Below are positions 36,147 to 43,142 of a stretch of DNA of 64,000 bases, piece by piece. Position 1 is the stretch's first letter, and every line of letters starts with the position of its first letter. The position numbers were made by a program, and so were the translations under genes. The notes under the pieces are model-generated. The model made no database searches. It saw only the letters and a program-made list of their open reading frames with translations, and was not told the DNA's origin. The stretch lies in the NCBI GenBank assembly GCA_948473115.1, contig CAOKWI010000017.1, positions 1 to 64,000 on the forward strand. The letters run 5' to 3'. The DNA comes from an uncultured Lachnospiraceae bacterium. Lineage in GTDB: Bacteria > Bacillota > Clostridia > Lachnospirales > Lachnospiraceae.

Positions 36147-36720
36147 CTCCGTTTCCTTTCGGCAATTGGCGAAAACTTATGTTCCAGAGAATGGAGGCCA
36201 GTTCCCGGGGCGATTCCTGCATCCCGGTTTCCAGCCAGTACAGGATGGTGGTCACCATTCCCGCCCGGAAAAAACGGTAATAATACTGCATCCTTTTCTC
36301 AGATGTCACCCCCAACGCCCGAAACTGCGGCATGAAGAAATCCTCCCACAAATGCCGGAACCTTTCGTCCAGGAACGTGTCATGCCCGATCTTGAGATAT
36401 TCCCGGTAGAATACGGCATGCTCCCCGATATAACCGATGACGGCGGACAACTCCTCCTCCCCGATCAGTTCTGTCAGCAGGCGCTCTCTTTTCTTGTCGA
36501 GCAGCCGCAGCAGGCCGGAATGGATGTCCCGCTCCATCTGCCCGGCCAGTTCATAGATATCCTGGTAATGCCGGTAAAAGGTGGCCTTATTGATCCGGGC
36601 CGCCACACACAATTCCCTGACCGTAATATCCTTCAGGGTCTTCCGTTCCATAAAATCCTGCAGAGCCCTTTTCAGTCTCTCTTCCGTCTCCTGATGCCTG
36701 CTGTTGCCCGCCTGGTTCAT
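36130..36720 (-). CDS. TetR-family transcriptional regulator
   Basis: 196 aa. N-terminal TetR helix-turn-helix (KDITVRELCVAARINKATFYRHY, split by the usual turn), then an all-helical ligand domain; the C-terminal part resembles TetR_C_7-type regulators (YRFFRAGMVTTILYWLE). Its stop lies inside the start of the AraC gene, so the two regulators are translationally coupled. A 38-bp tandem repeat lies just upstream of its start. Confidence 0.92.
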   Translation of the reverse strand: MNQAGNSRHQETEERLKRALQDFMERKTLKDITVRELCVAARINKATFYRHYQDIYELAGQMERDIHSGLLRLLDKKRERLLTELIGEEELSAVIGYIGEHAVFYREYLKIGHDTFLDERFRHLWEDFFMPQFRALGVTSEKRMQYYYRFFRAGMVTTILYWLETGMQESPRELASILWNISFRQLPKGNGGGSFA

Positions 36721-36765
36721 TCCTTATACCCCGTGTACATTTCTGCCGTTCCGCCCTGCTTCCGC

Positions 36766-36860
36766 ATTGGCTTTTCCCGCTTCCGGCCTGCCCCGTTCCA
36801 CACATTGGCCTTTCCCGCTTCCGGCCTGCCCCGTTCCACACATTGGCCTTTCCCGCCTGG
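36766..36860. repeat. 38-bp tandem repeat between symporter and tetR
   Basis: Two complete 38-bp units and part of a third (starting ATTGGCCTTTCCCGC at 36766, 36804 and 36842) fill the short gap between the symporter stop (36881) and the tetR start (36720). The unit length is not a multiple of three, and the array is non-coding. Confidence 0.95.
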
Positions 36861-36880
36861 TTCTTCCCCTTTTCCTCCTG

Positions 36881-38479
36881 TCAAGCCCTGTTCTCAGGCT
36901 TTCCGCCGCGGGGGCTCCTGTCCAGAAGCAGGACAGCCGCAATCAGGGGAAAAAGGATCGTCTGCAGCCCCACCGCGCAGAAGATGAAAAAGCTCTGCAC
37001 CGCCCCGTTCTGGACCGGAATACGGTCTGCCGCCGGCGCGATATACCCCAGCTGTGTCAGTCCCAGGTTCAGGATGCACATGGCCGCCCCGGTGGTAATG
37101 GTAAATACCACATTATAGACCGATGAGGAAAAGCCGTCACAGCGAAACCCTGTCTTTTCCTCCACATCATCCAACGCCTCACCCAGCATGGCGGACACCA
37201 TGAAGGTCGAGGGAATCAGCCCCGTGGACTTGAGCGCCTGCCCGGCCAATACCACCGGAAGGTTACGGGGATTTATAAGACAGAGGGCAGTCCCCGCCGC
37301 CGCCAGAAGAAATCCGAAGACCATTGCATTCCTGCGCCCCAGCTTCCGGCAGACAGGGCGGCACAGAAACAGCCCCAACCCCAGCGGCGCATTCCCCACG
37401 GCATAAAAAAGCGCCTGGGTTCGCCCGTCGTTATAGCTCCCCAGCACCCAGTTGCAATAGTAAAATGTGCTGAAGGAACTTAAGAGTCCCGCCAGATGGT
37501 TCAGCACCAGATAAACCATCAGCACTGTCCAGCTGCGGCTCTTCAGGCACAGACCAAGCTGCCCTTTCATGGTGATCCTGTCCGGCGCGCTTGTCCCCGC
37601 GACAGACTTCCTCTCCCACACCGCACCCGCACTGCGGCTCTCTTCCCTCACTGCCCCTGCACTGCGGCTTTCCTTCCTCGCCGTTCCTGCACTGCGGCTT
37701 TCCTTCCCCACCGTTCCTGCACCGCGGCTTTCCTTCCCCACCGTTCCTGCACCGCGGCTTTCCTCCCTCACTGCCCCTGCACTGCGGCTTTCCTCCGTCA
37801 CCCGTTCCCTGGTATAATAATATTCCAGCAGGACGCAGGGAAACATGACTGCCGCCAGGATCGTCATCAGCAGGATCCAGGACTCCCGACTGACCCCGAT
37901 AGCAGGGATCACAAAGGTCGGAAACATGACCGCCACCAGCATACCGGACAGCATCCCCTGGGTATTGGCCAGCACGGACAGCCTGCCCCTCTGCTCCTGA
38001 TCCCTGGTAGAAAGGGGGACAAGCAGCGTATGGCAGGTATTATAAGCGGTATATGCCACCGAATAAAACAGATTATAGCTGATAAAGATCCAGATCAGCA
38101 TCAATCCCGTATTCCCGGAGGGGAAGACGAACAGCAGGGCAAAGCTGACCGCCAGAAGCGGCGCGGAGAACAGGATCCATGGCCTGGCCACCCCCTGGCG
38201 CGAATAGAACCTGTCCACGATCATCCCCATCAGCAGGAATGTCAGCGCATCCAGAACCTTCACCCCAATAGGGAACGCCGTCAGGAACCATCCGTTCCAT
38301 ACGCTGCCCAGCTGAATGACATCCGTGTAATATACATTCAGATAATTGTTCAGGACACTGTTTAAGAAAACCACGCTCACCGGCCCGAGGAAATAGCCGA
38401 GGAAACGCTCTTTCCCTCCCACCTCATCCTGCCGGATCCGGGAGTCAAACAGCCTGGCGTCCAAAATATCCCGCTTCAT
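36881..38479 (-). CDS. GPH-family sugar:cation symporter with repeat-expanded central loop
   Basis: 532 aa from the ATG at 38479 (GAGGTG upstream). A twelve-helix MelB-like carrier, similar along its length to the symporter at 32891 but without the C-terminal charged tail. Residues 229-288, the cytoplasmic loop between helices 6 and 7, are six near-identical 10-aa repeats (SRSAGAVREE type) following the conserved RERVTEE. In the paralogue this loop has ordinary sequence. It is the first gene of the run symporter-tetR-araC. Confidence 0.9.
   Translation of the reverse strand: MKRDILDARLFDSRIRQDEVGGKERFLGYFLGPVSVVFLNSVLNNYLNVYYTDVIQLGSVWNGWFLTAFPIGVKVLDALTFLLMGMIVDRFYSRQGVARPWILFSAPLLAVSFALLFVFPSGNTGLMLIWIFISYNLFYSVAYTAYNTCHTLLVPLSTRDQEQRGRLSVLANTQGMLSGMLVAVMFPTFVIPAIGVSRESWILLMTILAAVMFPCVLLEYYYTRERVTEESRSAGAVREESRGAGTVGKESRGAGTVGKESRSAGTARKESRSAGAVREESRSAGAVWERKSVAGTSAPDRITMKGQLGLCLKSRSWTVLMVYLVLNHLAGLLSSFSTFYYCNWVLGSYNDGRTQALFYAVGNAPLGLGLFLCRPVCRKLGRRNAMVFGFLLAAAGTALCLINPRNLPVVLAGQALKSTGLIPSTFMVSAMLGEALDDVEEKTGFRCDGFSSSVYNVVFTITTGAAMCILNLGLTQLGYIAPAADRIPVQNGAVQSFFIFCAVGLQTILFPLIAAVLLLDRSPRGGKPENRA
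37616..37795. repeat. 30-bp tandem repeat in the symporter central loop
   Basis: Six 30-bp units encode SRSAGAVREE-type decapeptides, rich in Arg, Glu, Ser and Gly, exactly at the central cytoplasmic loop. The frame is kept. Confidence 0.97.
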
Positions 38480-38594
38480 ACCACACCTCGACAGACTTAT
38501 GATACGCTCAAGAATCCAGACGCTGCGCATCTGACGCGCTTCGCGCTCAATGATTCTTTCGCTGTCATTTCAGGTGCAATCAAATGTCTGCTTC

Positions 38595-38618
38595 GCAAGT
38601 GACAGAATGTCACCTTGC
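38595..38618. repeat. Hairpin upstream of the symporter gene
   Basis: The gap 38480-38743 holds no gene. It contains an inverted repeat (GCAAGTGACA ... TGTCACCTTGC) and other short complementary stretches (GCGCTTCGCGC), probably part of a promoter or a decayed miniature element. Confidence 0.4.
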
Positions 38619-38743
38619 GCTTTGATTTCCTGCTGACATGATATATTTTACAGAATGCTGTTGGGGAAAGCAAGCGACAATATTGCAATACATGTCGCAT
38701 TAATGATAGTATCGCCATCCCGGAGAACGATTACTGTCAAAAC

Positions 38744-39271
38744 TCAAAAAGACGCAAAAAAGTTTATGACTTCATCCGCGCTAACCGGCTCCATATTGTT
38801 TGCGTCCACTCCCACATCATACCGGAGAATTCCTGCTTTCCGGTTTTCCACATTGTAATTTTTATGGTTATGCTGATGCCCATGAAGCGCAATTGCGCCC
38901 TTTCCGTAACCATTCCACTCTAAAATGGGATAGTGGAACAAAACAAACTTAGTATTTTGGTATGTAATTTCCATATAATTTTCAACAGACAGAAACAGCG
39001 ATTGTTCAAATGCAGGGCTGTCCGCAAAATGGTCATGGTTTCCCCTGACCAGATGCTTTCTGCCCCGAAGAGAAGACAGACATACAGATGCCATATCAGG
39101 TCCTTTCATGGTAAAATCGCCAAGGATATAGACTTCATCGTCATAGGATACTTTGTCGTTCCATCTTTTGATCAGAGCCGTATTCATTTCCTCCACATTG
39201 CGGAACGGTCTTTGCGTATGCCTGATTATTTTATCGTGATAAAAATGTAAGTCAGCCGTAAAATATACCAT
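38744..39271 (-). CDS. Metallophosphoesterase family protein
   Basis: 175 aa from the ATG at 39271; longer starts have no support. Calcineurin-like metal-binding motifs are all present: TADLHFYHDKI (D-x-H), LGDFTMKG (GD), RGNHDHF (GNHD) and ALHGHQHNHKN (GH-x-H). This small single-domain type acts on phosphodiesters or phosphomonoesters; the substrate is not evident. Its start overlaps the end of a decayed gene by 20 bp. Confidence 0.92.
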   Translation of the reverse strand: MVYFTADLHFYHDKIIRHTQRPFRNVEEMNTALIKRWNDKVSYDDEVYILGDFTMKGPDMASVCLSSLRGRKHLVRGNHDHFADSPAFEQSLFLSVENYMEITYQNTKFVLFHYPILEWNGYGKGAIALHGHQHNHKNYNVENRKAGILRYDVGVDANNMEPVSADEVINFFASF

Positions 39272-39730
39272 CGAACACACCCTTCCCTTCATTCCAAATG
39301 AAACTGTCCACCATAGACTGAACTGCCGACTCTGCACTCTCAGAACCGGAAAAGCTGGTCAGATGGATCAGGCAATATTGCTGCTCGCCTACAATGTAAT
39401 ATTGTTTTGTAACGACATCTGCCTCGCTAATGGTAAAAATGTAAACCACATCACCCTGCTCCGTATAGATTCCGTCCCCGGTCAATTCAGCGTCAATCCC
39501 CTGCATCTGTACCATAAGCTGCCGGACAATTGCGTCACGGAACTGCATTTCTCTGCCTGACTGTTTATCTCCCGTTTTATATACTTTCCAAAGATATGTT
39601 CCTTTGTTGTCCATCCATTCACTAAGAACTGTAAAAGTAAGATCAGTTCCGTCAGGGAGTCCGCCAACAGTTCAGGCGCTTTGTATCTGCCTTCCTGCTC
39701 AAATTCATAAATAAGACTGCCTCCCTCCAC
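39252..39730 (-). pseudogene. Two joined gene fragments, frame-broken
   Basis: Two partly overlapping minus-strand frames cannot be one intact gene. The frame at about 39600-39745 reads EGGSLIYEFEQEGRYKAPELL and has no proper start. The frame at 39252-39665 reads LPDGTDLTFTVLSEWMDNKG and continues to VQSMVDSFIWNE, with a stop just upstream. Both look like remnants of small soluble proteins of a kind often found in clusters in Lachnospiraceae. Families not recognised. Confidence 0.55.
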
Positions 39731-39830
39731 TATCTTTCTCGAAACTCGATACGTCCTTGCCTATTCCTGAAAGTTCTCCATTTTGTATCTGCCAGTCCGG
39801 CGTAGGCTGCTCCACACAGCAGCCCTCATA

Positions 39831-40133
39831 TTACCTTGCGCCATCCATCCAGGAATTATATGCCTGCCTTTCAACATAATCCACAGGAAGTCTGTTGTAT
39901 TCCTCTAATGTATCGCATAATCCACGGTCATAGTAAGTACATAAACTGACTGTCTTTCCCTGTAGCCGATAATATGTGTTCACACGGATTTTCGCGTGGG
40001 AATCATCAGGACTCAAATATACAATATACTGCTTATCACAACGGTCAGGCTTTTCTGTTCTGGATTCTTTTATGATATTATCGGCAGAAATCTCAATAAA
40101 ATCTCCCATATTCATTTTTCTTATTTCACCCAT
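39831..40133 (-). CDS. Hypothetical small protein
   Basis: 100 aa, soluble, mixed alpha/beta character, with YIVYLSPDDSHAKIRV in the middle. Starts at an ATG overlapping the end of the fragment upstream (AAATGGGTGAAATAA), suggesting former translational coupling; an internal ATG 7 codons further down follows a weak site. I do not recognise it. It belongs to a cluster of small or broken unknown genes (38.7-42.2 kb). Confidence 0.5.
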   Translation of the reverse strand: MGEIRKMNMGDFIEISADNIIKESRTEKPDRCDKQYIVYLSPDDSHAKIRVNTYYRLQGKTVSLCTYYDRGLCDTLEEYNRLPVDYVERQAYNSWMDGAR

Positions 40134-40297
40134 TTGTCCATACGCCGGTAGATGCCAAGGCTCAGGCTGTCAAATTCATCCTGATCCGGCATGCGCCGGA
40201 TCCCCAATGCCTTTAACAGCAGATTGATGGTGCCTTCGCCTTCCATGGGTGCAATGGAAGCACACCCGTTTTCATACAAAACCCCCTCGTTTCCGCG
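40121..40297 (-). pseudogene. 3' fragment of an unknown gene
   Basis: The minus strand reads ENGCASIAPMEGEGTINLLL, then ALGIRRMPDQDEFDSLSLGI and ends RRMDKWVK. It has no start of its own and a stop upstream. It looks like the C-terminal end of a larger protein whose front has been lost. Confidence 0.5.
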
Positions 40298-40315
40298 GTC
40301 TCAATTCAGCACACT

Positions 40316-40765
40316 TCAGTCAGTCCAGAACACCAGCTGCTTTAAACCTGCAAATACTGCAAGTTCCATATCACTTTGTCCTGCCCTTACTTCCGCCAGT
40401 TCCAAAACCTCCAGCTTCGGAAATGACCGGAACCACTCCGCACTTTTTATTTCCGCCTCATAAAGCCTGAGTACCTTAAGCCCGGACAATTTTGACAGGT
40501 CATCCAAAGGCAGAAGGTCTCCTTTTACAGCTCCCAGTTCTTCCGCCGTTAAATCCCGGAATGCACTGCCCTTCACAATACTCCTCTCATATCGGCTCCA
40601 TGCCGTCTCCGCCTCTTTACTGCGGGAATAATCCCATTTGCCGACTCTGCCCATTTCCATCCGGAACACGCCTGTTCCTTCGTGAATCATGTACTCTTCC
40701 AGCCGGTAATTTTCCCCCACTGCCTTATAGAATCTTATACCCCTTTGCTCAAAAAAGCTTGACAA
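40316..40765 (-). CDS. Hypothetical protein with leucine-rich stretch, possibly 5' truncated
   Basis: 149 aa. The first half is WGR-like in feel (GVFRMEMGRVGKWDYSRSKE, charged beta strands). The second half has leucine-rich-repeat periodicity (LSKLSGLKVLRLYEAEI, FPKLEVLELAEVRAG). The first codon is a TTG directly against a promoter for the divergent gene at 40841 and no ribosome site is visible, so the 5' end is probably missing. Confidence 0.5.
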   Translation of the reverse strand: MSSFFEQRGIRFYKAVGENYRLEEYMIHEGTGVFRMEMGRVGKWDYSRSKEAETAWSRYERSIVKGSAFRDLTAEELGAVKGDLLPLDDLSKLSGLKVLRLYEAEIKSAEWFRSFPKLEVLELAEVRAGQSDMELAVFAGLKQLVFWTD

Positions 40766-40803
40766 AAATATGCTTCCGCATATAATTTAGATTGAACGGT
40801 TCA
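40759..40803 (+). promoter_or_regulatory. Sigma-A promoter with candidate TetR operator (site 1)
   Basis: TTGACA (40759-40764), a 16-bp spacer and TATAAT (40781-40786). It is followed by the palindrome TGAACGGTTCA at 40793-40803, in the start-site region. The gene at 40841 follows with an AGGAGG site. The same arrangement occurs in front of the tetR gene at 42296. Confidence 0.8.
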
Positions 40804-40840
40804 TTTTTTTGAAACATAAAAAATTCTAGGAGGTTAAATC

Positions 40841-41038
40841 ATGTACGAATTGATTGAAATGGCATGTATGGCTGTAATCGGAATTATGGGAATTTTAATG
40901 GCTGTTGTGCCACAAAAGGTTGCAAAAAAATCTATAGCGGAGAATCCGTCTAAACGAATGGTAGTAAGAATATTGGGAGTACTTATGGCGGTTGGATGTG
41001 CGGTGGTCCTTTTTATTATATTTCGTTATAACTACTGA
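40841..41038 (+). CDS. Small membrane protein
   Basis: 65 aa with two hydrophobic segments (about 7-24 and 44-61) separated by a basic/polar loop (KSIAENPSKRMV). Strong AGGAGG ribosome site and a near-consensus promoter with a TGAANNNTTCA palindrome. Function unknown. Sharing an operator pattern with the TetR/ABC exporter genes 1.5-2.3 kb away suggests joint control. Confidence 0.75.
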   Translation: MYELIEMACMAVIGIMGILMAVVPQKVAKKSIAENPSKRMVVRILGVLMAVGCAVVLFIIFRYNY

Positions 41039-41110
41039 CCTATGCTTGGCGCGCGTTATGCATTTTAGCCGCCTCTTTTACTATGTTTCACTATAATTAA
41101 AAAAATATCA

Positions 41111-41247
41111 GGTTGGAAAACCTCTTTCCTGCCAGATTGATTACAGTTTATCTGAACAAAGCACAGAAAGGGAAACTATGGGAGAAAAAACGAATATTCA
41201 GGTTGGCGAACCTCTTTCCTGTCAGATTGATTACAGTTTATCTGAAA
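41111..41247. repeat. Direct repeat, 90 bp apart, at the start of the 41178 gene
   Basis: About 46 bp (from GGTTGGAAAACCTCTTTCCT) are repeated at 41201 with few changes, an offset of 90 bp. The first copy lies in the upstream region, the second inside the coding sequence, so the 5' end of the gene has been duplicated. Confidence 0.85.
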
Positions 41248-41684
41248 AGGAACTGGGAAAATATTTTGACAGCCAGATGGCACTTGTCCGAAACGGGCAG
41301 GAAGAACTGTCCACCGTGGAACTGATGATGTTGGGTTATGCCCTTGATTTTATCAGCTTTGCCAAAAATGCCGCACATGTGGATATCAATTTTGGCGAAG
41401 AAAGCCTTGAACGCTTTGACGCGGTTTTGGAAGCGGTGCATGCACCTATGCTGAAAGGAGAACTTCCGGGAAATCAGTTTTACGACATAGTAAAGAGCGC
41501 AACCGGATTTTTGGGTGTCTTTCTATTCAAAAATATAGGCGGCAGCTGGGTACAGACAAATATCGGACCTGCGGTTCGGCTAAAGGAGACAAATGCTTTT
41601 ATTTATAACCGTGTTGTTAGAAGAATCCAAAACGGTAAAAAGGATGACATAATCAGTTTTTACAATACACTGAAAAGTATGTGA
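41178..41684 (+). CDS. Hypothetical protein
   Basis: 168 aa, soluble, largely helical (TVELMMLGYALDFISFAKNA). The ATG at 41178 follows AAGGGAAA. A partial copy of its own first codons lies upstream. Family not recognised; size, lack of signal and place in a cluster of small unknown genes recall immunity-type proteins, but no toxin gene is adjacent. Confidence 0.55.
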   Translation: MGEKTNIQVGEPLSCQIDYSLSEKELGKYFDSQMALVRNGQEELSTVELMMLGYALDFISFAKNAAHVDINFGEESLERFDAVLEAVHAPMLKGELPGNQFYDIVKSATGFLGVFLFKNIGGSWVQTNIGPAVRLKETNAFIYNRVVRRIQNGKKDDIISFYNTLKSM

Positions 41685-41764
41685 CAAGCCGATTGGGGTG
41701 GCATCTGCTTTTAACAGTTCCTTACTGACAAAATCAAATTTAGGAGAATTGATAATGACAGATC

Positions 41765-42181
41765 ATGAAAAAGGATTTTATGGATAGTGAAAAATGGTGG
41801 AAACAGCTAAAACCTTTTCGTCTCGCACCAAACTGGAAAATTATGTGGAACAAATTGAAAGATATAGAACCAGATCATGTGAAAGAAGACGATGATGCAT
41901 GGCTTTTTACGTTTGTAGAGGATATGACCTACATTACAACCGAATACACTTATAAAGAGAATAAGAAAAACATGAAGCATACGCTTGCTATTGACCTTGA
42001 CTGGTATCCTGAAGGTGATAGGAACGGCTGCTATCACCTTGCAGCAATTTTAGATAATAATTGGGACAAACCAATCCTTGAGATGAAAACACGAAGCACA
42101 CAGAAAGTTGCGGATACTATAGAGTTATGGTTATTTGAAACACTGCTAAATTGGGAAAACAGGATATCCACTCACCTTTAA
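41765..42181 (+). CDS. Hypothetical protein, possibly with a frameshifted start
   Basis: 138 aa, rich in Trp and charged residues (SEKWWKQLKPFRLAPNWK). The better ribosome site (AGGAG at 41741) points to an ATG at 41755, but that frame stops after ten codons; the main frame opens at 41765. This suggests a small frameshift in the first codons. Soluble; family not recognised. Confidence 0.55.
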   Translation: MKKDFMDSEKWWKQLKPFRLAPNWKIMWNKLKDIEPDHVKEDDDAWLFTFVEDMTYITTEYTYKENKKNMKHTLAIDLDWYPEGDRNGCYHLAAILDNNWDKPILEMKTRSTQKVADTIELWLFETLLNWENRISTHL

Positions 42182-42226
42182 TGGTAACAGCGAATACACT
42201 TTTCCATGAAAACAGGGGATAAATAT

Positions 42227-42270
42227 TTGACAAATCGAAAGCAGATGTTATACTTGAACTGAACCATTCA
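42227..42270 (+). promoter_or_regulatory. Promoter of tetR with candidate operator (site 2)
   Basis: TTGACA (42227-42232), 16 bp, TATACT (42249-42254), then TGAACCATTCA at 42260-42270. The geometry is almost the same as at 40759, fitting autoregulation by the TetR protein. Confidence 0.75.
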
Positions 42271-42295
42271 CCATAACATCCGGGAGGCTGCCATT

Positions 42296-42970
42296 ATGAC
42301 AAATCCGAGACTTGAGAAAATATATCAGGAAGCAGGCCGGCTGTTCCTTACCAAGGGCTACGCCAACACAAAAATGGCGGAAATCGCGAAAGCCTCCGGA
42401 ATAGCCGTGGGAACCATGTACTCCGCGTTTTCCGGCAAGGATGCCGTATTCTCTTTTGTACTCCATGCCACCCTGGATCCGGATCATTTTTCCGGCGATG
42501 TTACCCTGCCGATCAAACCAGCGGCAGCCACAGAACTGATCCCGCTGTTAAAACAGGTAGATAAAATCCTGGATTCCATTATGGTCATCACAGATGATCA
42601 CGGGAATATCTGCAAGAATTTTCCTGCATTGGCAGGTGAACTGTTTGATTTCTTTGCCGATTATCTGTTTGCCACCGACAACATCAAAAAGAACGCGGAA
42701 ATTTACCAAGAACTGAGGGAAGAATATTTCCCCTGTGAGCAGAAATATTTCCGGAAGCTGGGCGACTGCCTCAGGCAGTATATGGAAGCTGGACAGATCC
42801 GCAGCTTCGGGCATATCATGTCCCATGTCCCTTACCTGACGGATACCATGACATGGTGGGCGCTGAATGCCAATATGCAGAACCCACTGGAACCCGTTCC
42901 CCGGGATACGGCAAAGGAGATCTGCATTGATATTATACAGAAAGCTTACCAGGCGGACGGAAGGTCATAA
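42296..42970 (+). CDS. TetR-family regulator of an ABC exporter
   Basis: 224 aa. Helix-turn-helix at residues 8-55 (GYANTKMAEIAKASGIAVGT, then MYSAFSGKDAVF). The rest is a helical ligand-binding domain. GGGAGG ribosome site. It precedes two ABC half-transporter genes on the same strand; the palindrome TGAANNNTTCA occurs at its own promoter, at that of the exporter and at a small membrane-protein gene, so it probably represses all three until a substrate binds. Confidence 0.9.
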   Translation: MTNPRLEKIYQEAGRLFLTKGYANTKMAEIAKASGIAVGTMYSAFSGKDAVFSFVLHATLDPDHFSGDVTLPIKPAAATELIPLLKQVDKILDSIMVITDDHGNICKNFPALAGELFDFFADYLFATDNIKKNAEIYQELREEYFPCEQKYFRKLGDCLRQYMEAGQIRSFGHIMSHVPYLTDTMTWWALNANMQNPLEPVPRDTAKEICIDIIQKAYQADGRS

Positions 42971-42980
42971 ACTTAGCGAA

Positions 42981-43034
42981 AGTCAAATGCACATGCAGGC
43001 AACAGAGTATTTGACCCTCGCGGCATTCGCCAAG
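42981..43034 (-). repeat. Hairpin-rich dispersed element, partial copy B
   Basis: GCAGGCAACAGAGTATTTGA followed by CCCTCGCGGCATTCGCCAAG matches the left half of copies A, C and D. The half ending TTGCTCGCGGGAAT is missing. It lies just after the tetR stop, antisense to it. Confidence 0.75.
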
Positions 43035-43111
43035 AATAAATCAAAACATACTTTCAGTCAACAACAAAGACAAGGCGCACAGGCGCCTTAGCTTTAGCAT
43101 GAATATTGAAA

Positions 43112-43122
43112 TGAATAATTCA
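43112..43122 (+). promoter_or_regulatory. Candidate TetR operator at the exporter (site 3)
   Basis: TGAATAATTCA, inside the longer palindrome AATGAATAATTCATT (43111 region), lies 20 bp upstream of the first exporter start codon. It shares TGAANNNTTCA with sites 1 and 2. Confidence 0.65.
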
Positions 43123-43142
43123 TTTTAAACTAGGAGGAACAA

